Assembly: GCA_951828515.1 (NCBI GenBank)
Contig: OX639992.1
Coordinates: 1,770,561 to 1,826,007, forward strand
DNA length: 55,447 nucleotides
Source of the DNA: an uncultured Poribacteria bacterium
GTDB lineage: Bacteria; Poribacteria; WGA-4E; WGA-3G
Direction: 5' to 3'
Below are positions 1 to 8,948 of this stretch, piece by piece. The notes under the pieces were generated by a model. That model was not told where the DNA came from and ran no database searches. It saw only the letters and a list, made by a program, of their open reading frames with translations. The first letter of the stretch is position 1. The number at the start of each line of letters is the position of its first letter. The position numbers were made by a program, and so were the translations under genes.

Positions 1-1022
1 AGGTAATCGGCGATCTGTTTGGGTTGCCCGTCAAGGGTTGTCTCCATCGCGGCGATGACAAGGACGAAACTTTTGATATTGTCCTCAATCCGCGTATCAG
101 AGGGTTCGCCACCGTCGAGCCAATTCAGAAACTCATCAAAGAGATGCTGATGCGCCTGATAGGGAATTCCCGGCGCTTCGTAGACTTCGGTCTCTCCACC
201 GACGCGGTGGATCGTCATCTGGTTGCCGCCTGCGATTTCCACAGCACCTTCCTCAAATTCAGCGCGGTAGTGTTCATGGTTCCAACAGTTGACGATGCCC
301 GCCGATGTGCTGTTGCCTTCATAAGAGGTATGGACACCGTTATCCATCCGCATCACATAGAAACCGCTGGAGTAATGCTGGAAACTCGACCATTCGGGAT
401 TCCATCCAAACCCGATCAAGGTTTCACAATCACCTCCTGAGAGGAACCGAAGCATGTCAAGGTGATGAACGGAGCCTTCAAAAAGGAGCCCGAAATCCAT
501 ATCGTGCCGCCACGCTTTGCCCCACGAAAGATAACGACGGTAATCACACGCGTATCTCCCCACAATGTGTTGCAGCCGTCCCAATCTACCTTCATCTCGG
601 ATGCGAATCAATTCCTGTTTATTGTCTGCATAACGATAATTTTGAATAATAGCACACGGCAATCCTGTTTTTTCGGCAGTGCGCACCATCGCTTTTGCTG
701 CGTCTAAGGTGTCCGCAATCGGTTTTTCACAGATAACAGGCATCCCATTTTCCATAGCCGCAATTGCGGCAGGACTATGAAATTGCGGTGGAACAGCAAT
801 ACCACAGAAATCAGCCTTGACTTCTGCACATGCCTCGTTAAAGTCTGTGAAGAGTTGTGAGGTGCCGAGTCCCAATGCCTCACCCTGTGCTGTGAGGACA
901 TCTGTATTCACATCCGCCAAGCCAACGATTTCGATCCGGTCGCTGAAATTATTCGTAAAATTGTTAATCCAGCCACCAGCCATACCACTGCCACCAATCA
1001 TTAAACACGTTCGTTTTGCCAT
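1..1022 (-). CDS. Gfo/Idh/MocA family oxidoreductase, partial (3' end outside window)
   Basis: NAD(P)-dependent sugar or sugar-derivative dehydrogenase, cytoplasmic. About 340 codons are open from the ATG at 1022 to the window edge with no stop. Residues 8-18 hold a Rossmann glycine motif (IGGSGMAGGW), residues 98-101 are CEKP, the EKP signature that carries the conserved Lys of this family, and GSVHHLDM near residues 183-190 resembles the His-containing C-terminal domain motif. No signal peptide, unlike the many Tat-exported members. The start is fixed by the leader cassette directly upstream, which supplies AAGGAAAA about ten bases before ATG. The substrate cannot be told from sequence, and the gene may belong to an operon continuing to the left of the window. 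Confidence 0.85.
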   Translation of the reverse strand, partial: MAKRTCLMIGGSGMAGGWINNFTNNFSDRIEIVGLADVNTDVLTAQGEALGLGTSQLFTDFNEACAEVKADFCGIAVPPQFHSPAAIAAMENGMPVICEKPIADTLDAAKAMVRTAEKTGLPCAIIQNYRYADNKQELIRIRDEGRLGRLQHIVGRYACDYRRYLSWGKAWRHDMDFGLLFEGSVHHLDMLRFLSGGDCETLIGFGWNPEWSSFQHYSSGFYVMRMDNGVHTSYEGNSTSAGIVNCWNHEHYRAEFEEGAVEIAGGNQMTIHRVGGETEVYEAPGIPYQAHQHLFDEFLNWLDGGEPSDTRIEDNIKSFVLVIAAMETTLDGQPKQIADY

Positions 1023-1042
1023 ATTTTTAATTTTCCTTGCGG
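1023..1042 (-). repeat. Leader cassette core, copy 1
   Basis: On the coding strand this reads CCGCAAGGAAAATTAAAAAT and runs directly into the ATG of the oxidoreductase. It is the best match to the consensus of eleven copies in this window and gives a Shine-Dalgarno-like AAGG. About 45 bases upstream the flank holds AAACATCGCGCCGGGC, which recurs upstream of the copy at 26992. Confidence 0.8.
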
Positions 1043-1152
1043 GTTGATTAGGCTAGTTTTCTTGGAGTGATCTCCCCCATATATCCAGCCCGGCGCGATG
1101 TTTGGGCTTACGCGCTCTGTCTAACTCCTAACTTTTAGCTTACAATAAAAAC

Positions 1153-1242
1153 AGGACTTACGCAAAATCAGTAAATTTCATCTATTTGGACGCATTCGGT
1201 GCGGTTGGGAAACCGCACCTACCAGGGAAGTGCGTAGGTCCT
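1153..1242. mobile_element. MITE-like element with AGGACTTACGCA terminal inverted repeats and a palindromic core
   Basis: AGGACTTACGCA at 1153-1164 is answered by TGCGTAGGTCCT at 1231-1242 (one mismatch). Inside sits a perfect hairpin, GGTGCGGTT (1198-1206) with AACCGCACC (1211-1219). It encodes nothing. It lies between the oxidoreductase leader and the carbonic anhydrase stop codon. The same termini occur at 18725-18846 and as single ends at 37753 and 53069. The remainder of 1043-1276 holds only leader-type sequence. Confidence 0.6.
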
Positions 1243-1276
1243 ATAAAAATAAAAATCATTGTGCCTGAGGGTGTTC

Positions 1277-1789
1277 CTAAGAAGTAGATTTTTGCATCAG
1301 TTTGCCACGTAAGACATAATCGTCCTTACCGCGTCGAACACGCTCAAGTTCCGTATCGGTAGCCTCACGGCGCACCTTTGCTGGGACTCCCATCGCCACG
1401 GCACCCGGTGGGATTTCCTGTCCTTCTCGGACAAGTGTGCCAGCTGCGACAACGGCATTTTCGCCAATCACCGAACCCGTTAGGAGGATCGCCCCCATGC
1501 CGATGAGTGCCCCATCTCCAATAGTGCAACTATGGAGGATCGCACCGTGCCCGATCGTAACGTCATCACCGATAAGACACGGAATCTCTTTGTCCATGTG
1601 TATCACTGCACCGTCCTGAACATTGGTGCGACACCCGATTCGGATCGGTTCTAAATCCCCGCGGAGCACGCTGTTAAACCAGATGCTCGATTCTTGCCCA
1701 ATCGTTACATCGCCAATAATCATCGCCCCTGGAGCGACGAAAACAGAGGGATGCACATCTGGCATCACCCCCTCGTATTGTATCAACAT
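1277..1789 (-). CDS. Gamma-class carbonic anhydrase family protein (YrdA/PaaY-like)
   Basis: A 170-residue left-handed beta-helix (hexapeptide repeat) protein, probably a trimeric zinc enzyme that hydrates CO2 or a related acyltransferase-fold protein. Visible signature residues are Arg43 in VLRGD, Gln58 in NVQDG, His64 in AVIH, and His81 and His86 in GHGAILHSC; the three His match the zinc ligands of gamma carbonic anhydrases. Repeated IG-x-x-xxI units fill residues 20-140. The start at 1789 is preferred over an upstream in-frame codon at 1831 because GAAGGAAAA lies just before it. Family members often lack measured anhydrase activity, so the activity is inferred. Confidence 0.88.
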   Translation of the reverse strand: MLIQYEGVMPDVHPSVFVAPGAMIIGDVTIGQESSIWFNSVLRGDLEPIRIGCRTNVQDGAVIHMDKEIPCLIGDDVTIGHGAILHSCTIGDGALIGMGAILLTGSVIGENAVVAAGTLVREGQEIPPGAVAMGVPAKVRREATDTELERVRRGKDDYVLRGKLMQKSTS

Positions 1790-1810
1790 TTTTCCTTCTT
1801 TCCTGCGCGC

Positions 1811-1828
1811 GAAACATCCAAGCAAAAA
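1811..1828 (-). repeat. TTTTTGCTTGG leader block, copy 1
   Basis: Coding-strand TTTTTGCTTGGATGTTTC lies about 20 bases upstream of the carbonic anhydrase start. Close relatives occur at 8233 (+), 16170, 18629, 27113 and 44206, each near a gene start or leader cassette. Confidence 0.6.
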
Positions 1829-1865
1829 CACCTCGCCCGCAAAAACTCAGTAACAATTATCAAAT

Positions 1866-3506
1866 TTACTGCTGCGCAACCAACAACCTGCGGAGGTTTC
1901 CTACTCCCCAGCTATAAGATATTACGAATACACCCGCAAGGAAGATTGCCAACCCAATAAACACAATGAAACTTTCCGTATACCACGCTATTACCGGCGC
2001 GAGGACAAGTGCAACATCAACGATAAGCGTCACTGTGAATGTTAAAACTCGCAAGATCGGTTTCGGTTGATGTGTCAATTCCGCCATCCACGACAAAGTC
2101 CCAATCGCTGTATTCAAGGCACACGCAGTCGGGAGTGTTAAGATAGGTGTTAGCAGTACCGGTATCCAAGCATCTGTCGGTATTTGGAGTAGACAAACGG
2201 CAAACAGGGACCAGAATTCAGCATAAATTAATGCACAGAAAAGCGCAGTCAGGAATTTACTCGTGAACACTAAATTAGGCGGAACAGGGGCGGCTTTCAG
2301 CATCCACCACGTCTTCGCCTCATCTCGAAGACCGTTACAGCTGATGCCGAAGGTAATCAGCATGCTATAAAGAATTATTTGCACCGTGAGAACCAGCCCA
2401 GCATTCGTATCTGCGCTACCTTCATACACGAATAAGACGGCGATGTGAACTACCAAAAATAGTGTAAGCATCACAACGGCAATTAAGCGTCCACTGTGCC
2501 GAGCGAAAATGAGAAAGTCCTTTAGCATCATAGACCGTATCTTACCACGCCCGAGCGTTCGCCACATACGTTCCAAATGCGATACCTTAGAATCATCGGT
2601 GCTCCGCACCGGTTTACGCTTGGAAACCTTCAACTGCCGAATATTTTCCCACCCGCGCTGATAAATTAGCTGCGCGACGAGCGTCGCCATCCCAACAGCG
2701 GCGAGGCTTCCACCGATACCTCCGAGTGCCCATCTCAATCGGGCCCCTATTGTGGATTCAGTCACCCAACTCAACAGCAGCTTTCCAATCCACTCGTGTG
2801 GGTACCACGAGGCAGTCGTATCCACCGTCCTCTCAGAAGCCCAATTGAGCAAAAATTGCTTTATGTGGATGGGTTCAAACTCGAAAAACAGTGTCAACGA
2901 TAATAGAAAACCCACTGTTACGCCGATTGCAGTGCCGAGGACCTTGAGTGTTGCGAGGAGCCACCCAGATGAAAAGAAACGCGCAATCAACATTACGCTG
3001 ATGGTAACATAACCTGCGATCATTACCAAAAGACACAAGCACACCGGAAATAGTACGGCGTAAAAATGCCACGGCAATTCAAATATCAGACCGAACGCCA
3101 CCCACGGAGGTCCCAAAAAACAGAGGATACTCAGAAAGCGAGCGATAGTGAGATGAATGAACTTATATCCGAAAATTGCGATCGGTCGAATCGGTACAGC
3201 GTGTAATAATGCGGTGTCTGGTGCCTCGTATAAACTTTTCAGTGAACTCTCCATCAATTCCTTGGCAACGACAATAATCCCGAATACCATGAATCCATTA
3301 ATTACACCCAGCAGAAGCGTCGGCTCTGCCTCAGTCAGCCGTAAATGCGTGAAAAGAGAGTTACCTAACACCGATAGCGCGACGATGAAGACGAGGTAAC
3401 CGATACCCTTTAAAGCGGCTTTTCGCCATGCATCCCCACCGTGCCTAAGACCATTCAACCATCCTTGCAAATCCGTCCTTAGCAGAATTATCACATTTTT
3501 TAGCAT
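1866..3506 (-). CDS. ABC transporter permease, putative ABC exporter
   Basis: A 546-residue integral membrane protein with about twelve hydrophobic segments in two halves, separated by a basic cytoplasmic stretch near residues 295-330 (KVSKRKPVRST). This layout suits the large two-half permeases paired with single ATPases of the ABC-2 exporter group. It lies 84 bases downstream of the ATPase gene and shares its transcript direction. No clear Shine-Dalgarno sequence is near the ATG; a GGAGGG of the dispersed leader type lies 27 bases upstream. The substrate is unknown. The neighbouring PspA-like gene suggests a membrane-stress or peptide/lipid export role, which is inference. Confidence 0.8.
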   Translation of the reverse strand: MLKNVIILLRTDLQGWLNGLRHGGDAWRKAALKGIGYLVFIVALSVLGNSLFTHLRLTEAEPTLLLGVINGFMVFGIIVVAKELMESSLKSLYEAPDTALLHAVPIRPIAIFGYKFIHLTIARFLSILCFLGPPWVAFGLIFELPWHFYAVLFPVCLCLLVMIAGYVTISVMLIARFFSSGWLLATLKVLGTAIGVTVGFLLSLTLFFEFEPIHIKQFLLNWASERTVDTTASWYPHEWIGKLLLSWVTESTIGARLRWALGGIGGSLAAVGMATLVAQLIYQRGWENIRQLKVSKRKPVRSTDDSKVSHLERMWRTLGRGKIRSMMLKDFLIFARHSGRLIAVVMLTLFLVVHIAVLFVYEGSADTNAGLVLTVQIILYSMLITFGISCNGLRDEAKTWWMLKAAPVPPNLVFTSKFLTALFCALIYAEFWSLFAVCLLQIPTDAWIPVLLTPILTLPTACALNTAIGTLSWMAELTHQPKPILRVLTFTVTLIVDVALVLAPVIAWYTESFIVFIGLAIFLAGVFVISYSWGVGNLRRLLVAQQ

Positions 3507-3590
3507 TTTTTAACTATTGGCTGGTGACTGCCCTCCATTACATTTCGGGCAGGTAGTTGATCTTCCCAAACGGATATGTTAGAGGAAAAT

Positions 3591-4349
3591 TTAAAAATCT
3601 GCCGTAAGATCGAGAAAAATATCCTCAAGTGTCTCTGTCCGGTTATGGCTAACATCAACGGGTCGTCCATGGTATCCCTGCTTCTTCTGCTGCAATTCCG
3701 CAAGGGTTCCGACAGCAATAAGTTGTCCCTTACTGATAATACCGACGCGATCGCAAATACGCTCGGCAATTTCAAGGATGTGTGTTGTCATAAATACAGT
3801 AGAACCTCGCTCACACCGTTCGCGCAAGATTTCCCTGACAGTACGGGCACTCCTCGGATCCAGACCACTGGTCGGTTCATCGAGGAAAAGAATTCGCGGA
3901 TGGTGTACAAGAACCGAGATGAGCAGGATCTTCTTCTGCATGCCATAAGAATACCCTTTGATCTGGTCATCAGCAGCATCGGCAAGTTCAAGTTGCTCAA
4001 GGAGCACGCCCATCTCATTTTCGGCTTGCTCTGATGGCACTTCATATAAATCGGCTATCATACGGACAAACTGTCTACCACTCAATGCTTCATAAAGTTG
4101 AGGCGTATCCGGCATCAGTCCAAGAATCGCTTTCGCCTGTAAACTCTGTTTCTGAATGTCATAACCGCCAAGCGTTGCAGTGCCAGATGTTGGACGGAGT
4201 AAGCCCGTCAGCATATTGATTGTCGTCGTCTTTCCTGCCCCATTCGGTCCGAGGAATCCAAATATTTCACCGGCATCCACCTCAAGTGTCAATGCATCTA
4301 CAGCACACAATTTACCGAAATATTTTGTCAAACTTAAGGTTTTAATCAT
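3591..4349 (-). CDS. ABC transporter ATP-binding protein
   Basis: Cytoplasmic ATPase of 252 residues. Walker A is GPNGAGKTT (34-42), the signature is a YSYGMQKK variant (about residue 132) typical of ABC-2 and CcmA-like exporters, Walker B is ILFLDEPTSGLDP, and the H-loop is MTTHIL. Its ATG overlaps the stop of the pspA-like gene in an ATGA arrangement (4346-4349), so the two are translationally coupled. The permease follows downstream. The three genes form one operon, probably driven from the promoter at 5032-5060. Confidence 0.92.
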   Translation of the reverse strand: MIKTLSLTKYFGKLCAVDALTLEVDAGEIFGFLGPNGAGKTTTINMLTGLLRPTSGTATLGGYDIQKQSLQAKAILGLMPDTPQLYEALSGRQFVRMIADLYEVPSEQAENEMGVLLEQLELADAADDQIKGYSYGMQKKILLISVLVHHPRILFLDEPTSGLDPRSARTVREILRERCERGSTVFMTTHILEIAERICDRVGIISKGQLIAVGTLAELQQKKQGYHGRPVDVSHNRTETLEDIFLDLTADF

Positions 4350-5011
4350 TTGCGATTGCTGCCTAAGACATCACTTTTAAGTTCTGCAAGCACTTGGTCG
4401 AGATTAGGATTGTCTGCGTTTTTTGTCACATCAGTGGCATCGCGGCGATTTTGGTTTTCCCACATTTCTGCCTTTTCCTCCGTCGTTTTTAATTTTTCTT
4501 CAGACCGCGCCAAAGCTGTGGAGATCGCATTTTCCGCTGCCGCGATTAATTGATAGAGTTCCGAGCGCGTCTTTGCTTGTTTCTGACGGTGGGATAGGTT
4601 CTCAGCGTGCCCCGCTGCGCTTTGGAACAGCTGATAAAATTCGTGAAGTGCTGTTTTGAGGGATGTTACGACTGCTTTTTGAGCAGCAATTTGACGTTTA
4701 TAACCATCTGCAAGGTTCAGGTAATGTTGCCTGCGTCGTTGTGCTTCGCTCGCGCCTGCTGTATCCTGATTCTGTAAAGCAGCGTCAGCCTTTTCATCCC
4801 ATACGTTTGCTGTATCAACAGCCTCCTGATAGGTGCGTTTGAGCGTCTCTTCATCTGCGATTGCTATTGCTACCAGATCTTTCGCCTCATCGAGCCGCAC
4901 TTTCATGTCAACGATGATTTTCTCAAGCAGTGGTTCGGCATCGTCCACTGCTTCCAGAAATTGGTTTATATTTTCTCGAATCTGCTCTGAAATCTCCTTA
5001 AATGTTTTCAT
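4346..5011 (-). CDS. PspA/IM30 family protein
   Basis: A 221-residue, nearly all-helical, highly charged protein with long coiled-coil segments (KTFKEISEQIRENINQFLE at the N-terminus, then heptad-rich sequence to about residue 200). This matches PspA/IM30/Vipp1, membrane-remodelling ESCRT-III-like proteins on the inner face of the cytoplasmic membrane. The ATG at 5011 is chosen over one at 5026 because GGAGG lies nine bases upstream of it; the earlier ATG overlaps that ribosome binding site. It is the first gene of an operon with an ABC ATPase and permease, a pairing that suggests membrane protection linked to export. Confidence 0.82.
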   Translation of the reverse strand: MKTFKEISEQIRENINQFLEAVDDAEPLLEKIIVDMKVRLDEAKDLVAIAIADEETLKRTYQEAVDTANVWDEKADAALQNQDTAGASEAQRRRQHYLNLADGYKRQIAAQKAVVTSLKTALHEFYQLFQSAAGHAENLSHRQKQAKTRSELYQLIAAAENAISTALARSEEKLKTTEEKAEMWENQNRRDATDVTKNADNPNLDQVLAELKSDVLGSNRK

Positions 5012-5031
5012 TATCCGTGCCTCCATCGTTC

Positions 5032-5060
5032 ATTATATTCAGTTTCTCAATGAAAATCAA
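5032..5060 (-). promoter_or_regulatory. Sigma70-type promoter for pspA-like/ABC operon
   Basis: On the minus strand TTGATT (5055-5060), a 17-base spacer and TATAAT (5032-5037). Transcription would start near 5025, giving a leader of about 15 bases that just includes the GGAGG of the pspA-like gene. Confidence 0.7.
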
Positions 5061-5184
5061 GCGGAAACTTCTATTTTTAGTAAGATCCAGCCTCCCTTTG
5101 CCCCTACCGTCACAACGTAGAACACCCTCTTGAATAAAGATGGTCAAAGAAACAGTTTCTGATTTTTGGAACGGAATGAGAAAA

Positions 5185-6075
5185 TTAGACACCGCTTTCT
5201 ATTTGCTGCGTGCACAGTGTCGCATAATCAGCATTGATGAGTTCGACCCCATAAGGAGCCATTCTACCCAGAATTAGGCTAATTGCGGGAATATTATCAT
5301 CGATTAAAATTGAGGAGCAATCGTGTAGTGCTGCAGCTTCACCCAATGTGCCACTACCAGCAAAAAAATCTAAAAGTGTATCACTCGGTGATGAATGCAC
5401 CTTGACGATACGGTTAAGGATTCCGAGCGGCTTTTGTGTTGGATATCCAGTTTTTTCATTTCCATTCGTGCTGACGATAGTATGCCACCAGACATCGGTC
5501 GGCGTTTTGCCACGTGCCGCTTTCTCTTTGCCGACCAACCCAGGTGCCATATACGGAATTCTATCCATCTTATCGAAATTGAAGGTGTAGTTCTCAGGCG
5601 TTTTGGCATACCACAAGATGTTATCGTGTTTTGCGGGCCATCTCGACTTGGACCGTCCCCCGTAATCGTAAGCCCAAATAATCTCGTTGATAAAAGCTTC
5701 GCGTCCGAAAATCTCATCAAGCATTACTTTACAATAATGCCCCTCACGATAATCAATATGGAGGAAGAAACTACCGTGCGGATGAAGTACACGATACGCC
5801 TCCTCAAAACGCGGTCTCAAAAACCGTAAATAAGCATCCGAACTTTCAAACTTATCGGTGTAATGCGTGGTCTTGCCTCTGTGGGTTCGGTATGTTCTTC
5901 CTTGGAAGCCAACCCGATCGCCAATATCATCCTGTTTGACTTGAATCTCCGTACGCTGTTGGAGTTTTCCCGTGTTAAACGGCGGATCAATATAAATCAG
6001 ATTGATGCTTTCATCAGAAACATACTTCTGAAGAATTTCAAGATTATCGCCATAATAAAGTTGGTGTTTAGACAT
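5185..6075 (-). CDS. Site-specific DNA methyltransferase (beta-class, N6-adenine or N4-cytosine)
   Basis: A 296-residue amino-methyltransferase that uses S-adenosylmethionine to methylate a base in a DNA site. Motif IV DPPFNTG (residues 30-36) precedes motif I DFFAGSGTLG in the C-terminal third, the beta-class order used by Mod-type and many phage-type enzymes. SPSDTLLDFF and GYPTQKP are further family hallmarks. The ATG at 6075 is preferred over one at 6156 because AGGAGAG lies just before it. No restriction gene is adjacent, so it looks like an orphan methyltransferase. The recognition sequence cannot be read from the protein. Confidence 0.9.
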   Translation of the reverse strand: MSKHQLYYGDNLEILQKYVSDESINLIYIDPPFNTGKLQQRTEIQVKQDDIGDRVGFQGRTYRTHRGKTTHYTDKFESSDAYLRFLRPRFEEAYRVLHPHGSFFLHIDYREGHYCKVMLDEIFGREAFINEIIWAYDYGGRSKSRWPAKHDNILWYAKTPENYTFNFDKMDRIPYMAPGLVGKEKAARGKTPTDVWWHTIVSTNGNEKTGYPTQKPLGILNRIVKVHSSPSDTLLDFFAGSGTLGEAAALHDCSSILIDDNIPAISLILGRMAPYGVELINADYATLCTQQIESGV

Positions 6076-6185
6076 TGCTCTCCTATTCTGTACACAATCA
6101 GGTGTGAGCGATCTTCCTCCCGCAAATGGCAAATCGATTCCAGTTGTCAACACCATTTGTGATCTCGTTCTCTTTTCCTCAGCAA

Positions 6186-6214
6186 ATTATACCAGCGTTA
6201 TGGCAATATATCAA
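6186..6214 (-). promoter_or_regulatory. Sigma70-type promoter for the DNA methyltransferase
   Basis: Minus-strand TTGATA (6209-6214), 17-base spacer, TATAAT (6186-6191). The leader to the start at 6075 would be about 105 bases. It faces away from the ubiB-like promoter at 6253-6281. Confidence 0.65.
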
Positions 6215-6252
6215 GATTATGTTCACGAATGTTTGTGTGCATGAGATTTTTC

Positions 6253-6281
6253 TTGACTCCACACAATTTTTCGTGTAAAAT
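6253..6281 (+). promoter_or_regulatory. Sigma70-type promoter for the ubiB-like gene
   Basis: TTGACT (6253-6258), a 17-base spacer and TAAAAT (6276-6281), followed by a leader of about 37 bases to the ATG at 6325. The intergenic region is divergent, so both strands need a promoter. Confidence 0.6.
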
Positions 6282-6324
6282 TTTAAGAGCGGTATTGCTA
6301 GACTTATAAAGAGACGTAAACCTC

Positions 6325-8103
6325 ATGCGCATCCTGAACCTGAATCGTAAACTCAAAAGTGCCAAACGTCTGCCTGAGATTGTTAGCATCCTGGCGAGAC
6401 ACGGCTTCGGACATATCATCTCTCAAATTTTTGAGCGAGGACGGACAAGTCGTTTCAGACTCAAAAGTATGTTCACGCGGAAGGCGAGAGAAGAGACCCA
6501 CTCCCAGAAATCGAGATGGTGGGATTTCCGAAATGCGAGAAAGGATTCAGATGAAAACACCTCAGGGACACTCTTATCTGTTCCAGAGCGTTTGCGACTT
6601 GCGTTTGAAGAGTTGGGACCAACGTTCGTTAAATTAGGGCAAGTTCTCAGCACCCGGGTGGACATTCTCTCTGAACTCGTCGGACAAGAAGATGCCTTGG
6701 CGTGGAGCACCGAGTTCCAGAAACTGCAACGACACGCACAGTCGTTCGATTTCTCAGAGGTGCGCACTACCATTGAAGAGGAATTTGAATTGCCGCTTGA
6801 GAAGGTCTTTTTAACCTACGAACAGCAGCCATTTGCGGCGGCTTCAATCGCACAGGTGCACGCAGCAACGTTAGAGACAGGTGAACCGGTAGTCGTTAAA
6901 GTCCAACGTCCACGCGTGGCAACGATTATTCAGACGGATCTCAACTTATTGATGGAGTTAGCAGAACGGCTCGAAAATCGAGACCCAGAGATGCATCTGT
7001 TCAAACCGACTGAGCTCGTCCGCGAGTTCTCACGCTCGATTCGGAAGGAGATCGATTTTACAATTGAAGCCGCAAATACGGATGCTTTCCACCAGAGGTT
7101 CGCAACGTCACTGAAGGTGAAAATCCCCAAAGTTCATTGGGAATTCACGAATCGTCGTGTTTTGACTTTGGAACGGATCGACGGTGTGCCAATCAACGCA
7201 ATCGCGCAATTGGATGAGATGGGGTTTGATCGGGCGGAACTCGCTGAGACACTCGTGGAAATGTTCTATACGCAAGTGCTGAACGACGGATTTTTCCACG
7301 CGGATCCGCATCCGGGGAACATTTTCGTTTTAGAGGATGGACGGATTGGACTGGTAGACTTCGGCATGGTGGGTAGGATAAGCAACGATATGCTTCAGCA
7401 TATCTGCAGTTGGCTGAGTGCCGTATTAACCAAAGACGTAGATGCAGTCGTTAGAAGCTACATCCGAATGGGTATTCTGGGGGACGGAACAGACATCGCA
7501 GCGTTAAAGTTAGAAATGTACGATTTTTTGGAGCGTCATTTCAATATGCCTCCGAGCAAACTTCGTCTCGGCGAGGTAATTCACGAAGTCTTTAACGCAT
7601 CATTGCGTCATCAAATTCATGTACCGTCAGCCTTTTTAATGCTCGGTAAGACTGTTGCGACGGTTGAATCGGTTGTGATGAAACTGCATCCTGACTTCGA
7701 TATCTTGAAATTCAGCGAACCGTATATCGCACAATTTCTCGTCCAAAATTTTGGAAGTAAACGATGGGAACGACAGATAGCAGATTCTATGGAAGATTTC
7801 ACGGAATTGGTCCGTGAAACGCCTCTTCAATTGCATCGTATTTTGCAAAAATTACAACGAGGTACTCTTAAATTTGAACTTGAGCATCTGAGCCTTGAAA
7901 CAGTGATTAAGGTATTCGATCGAGTCGTCAATCGGATCGCTTTTAGCCTCATCATTGCCTCATTGATTGTAGGCTCGTCGATCATCCTACAAGTCGCTGA
8001 AATTTGGGAATGGAAGTTTTTTCTCGGCATCATGGGTTATCTGACTGCAACTTTTTTTGGATTCGGATTGGTAATCTCTATTTTACGTTCAGGTCGTTTC
8101 TAA
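6325..8103 (+). CDS. UbiB/ABC1/AarF family protein kinase-like ATPase
   Basis: A 592-residue atypical kinase of the ABC1/ADCK/UbiB family, associated in other bacteria with ubiquinone or isoprenoid lipid metabolism. Visible hallmarks in order are the KxGQ motif (FVKLGQVLSTR, about residue 105), the Ala-rich nucleotide loop AAASIAQVH, VVKVQRP with the conserved Lys, FHADPHPGN in the catalytic loop and VDFGMVG as the metal-binding DFG. Two hydrophobic helices at the C-terminus (about residues 540-590) anchor it in the membrane, as in UbiB. No quinone genes are adjacent, so its exact role is unclear. Confidence 0.93.
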   Translation: MRILNLNRKLKSAKRLPEIVSILARHGFGHIISQIFERGRTSRFRLKSMFTRKAREETHSQKSRWWDFRNARKDSDENTSGTLLSVPERLRLAFEELGPTFVKLGQVLSTRVDILSELVGQEDALAWSTEFQKLQRHAQSFDFSEVRTTIEEEFELPLEKVFLTYEQQPFAAASIAQVHAATLETGEPVVVKVQRPRVATIIQTDLNLLMELAERLENRDPEMHLFKPTELVREFSRSIRKEIDFTIEAANTDAFHQRFATSLKVKIPKVHWEFTNRRVLTLERIDGVPINAIAQLDEMGFDRAELAETLVEMFYTQVLNDGFFHADPHPGNIFVLEDGRIGLVDFGMVGRISNDMLQHICSWLSAVLTKDVDAVVRSYIRMGILGDGTDIAALKLEMYDFLERHFNMPPSKLRLGEVIHEVFNASLRHQIHVPSAFLMLGKTVATVESVVMKLHPDFDILKFSEPYIAQFLVQNFGSKRWERQIADSMEDFTELVRETPLQLHRILQKLQRGTLKFELEHLSLETVIKVFDRVVNRIAFSLIIASLIVGSSIILQVAEIWEWKFFLGIMGYLTATFFGFGLVISILRSGRF

Positions 8104-8232
8104 TTTTTTAGTTATTCCTTACGGATACGTCATAGCATCTGTGAACTTAACAATTTTCGTGTTCGAGTTGAAGAAATTACAGAAACTCAATAGTTAGAAA
8201 ATCAGAAATCTGCGTGTAATGAAATGGAGGGA

Positions 8233-8250
8233 TTTTTGCTTGGGCGTTTC
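8233..8250 (+). repeat. TTTTTGCTTGG leader block, copy 2 (upstream of ruvX)
   Basis: TTTTTGCTTGGGCGTTTC preceded by TAATGAAATGGAGGG (8217-8231). The same pair of blocks is found on the minus strand at 16170-16200. It is the only plus-strand copy seen. Confidence 0.6.
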
Positions 8251-8276
8251 CTTAGCCCAGGGGCAATCGTTTAAAA

Positions 8277-8723
8277 ATGGCAATTTTACTCGGATTAGAT
8301 GTCGGTGATACACGCATTGGGGTTGCGCTCAGTGACGCGCTCGGTATTGCGGCACATCCACTGTGTACACTAACCCGAAAAAATCGGCAGGTTGATTTAA
8401 TTGCTATCTCGGATCTCGTCTCCATCCACAAGGTGGAACGTGTCGTCATCGGTTTGCCCATCTCTCTCGATGGTTCTATCGGCACGCAAGCCAAGAAGGT
8501 CCAGAAGTTTGCTGAACGCTTGTCGCACACAATTGACATTCCGATCGAATTTCAGGATGAACGTTTTACAACGGCTGAAGCAGAAGAGATTTTGAGCGAA
8601 CTTAACAAAGACACAAAAGCACAGAAAGAACTTATTGACGAGGTGGCAGCAGTAATTATTCTCAGAGACTATTTGAATCGAGACCGGGAGAGCGATCTTG
8701 CCACACCTACAGAGCATTCCTGA
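8277..8723 (+). CDS. ruvX: RuvX/YqgF Holliday junction resolvase-like, pre-16S rRNA nuclease
   Basis: A 148-residue RNase H-fold nuclease, close to the usual 135-150. Acidic active-site positions are visible in LGLDVGDTRIG (residues 6-16), DERFTT (about residue 96) and DEVAA (about residue 122). In other bacteria it trims the 5' end of 16S rRNA and is essential. It lies upstream of mltG, an arrangement also known in other phyla. A dispersed leader block sits just before it, and AGGGG is the nearest Shine-Dalgarno-like stretch. Confidence 0.95.
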   Translation: MAILLGLDVGDTRIGVALSDALGIAAHPLCTLTRKNRQVDLIAISDLVSIHKVERVVIGLPISLDGSIGTQAKKVQKFAERLSHTIDIPIEFQDERFTTAEAEEILSELNKDTKAQKELIDEVAAVIILRDYLNRDRESDLATPTEHS

Positions 8724-8948
8724 TTCGTCCATTAGGATACGCCAAGGTGTTACGCCGGAGCCTCCAACATTTTTCTAACCAGGGTCAAATGCTTATCGTT
8801 CCACGATGGTCTTCCTAAGAAATATAGGATAAAAAGTATTCGTGCGTTCTTAGCGAAAACCAGGGTCCCCACCCGTTACTGGGAAGTGGCAGCGGAATGT
8901 GATGGAGCAAAGTCAGAGGACCCATCATTTAAAGAATCATGAAAATAC
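8724..8948 (+). other. mltG leader region with an RNA-like fold
   Basis: A 225-base non-coding leader. GGGTCC (8863-8868) pairs with GGACCC (8918-8923), enclosing CCAC/GTGG and CCC/GGG stems around GTTACT. AACCAGGGTC occurs twice (about 8776 and 8858). Part of it (GGGTGGGGACCCT, read on the minus strand) resembles the hairpin at 15672, so it may be a dispersed repeat rather than a riboswitch. No known riboswitch core was recognised. Confidence 0.35.

Noticed and set aside
8724-8948. Cobalamin riboswitch upstream of mltG
   Set aside because: Only a loose likeness in the 3' part; the conserved upstream boxes of the class are not there and mltG is not a B12 gene.
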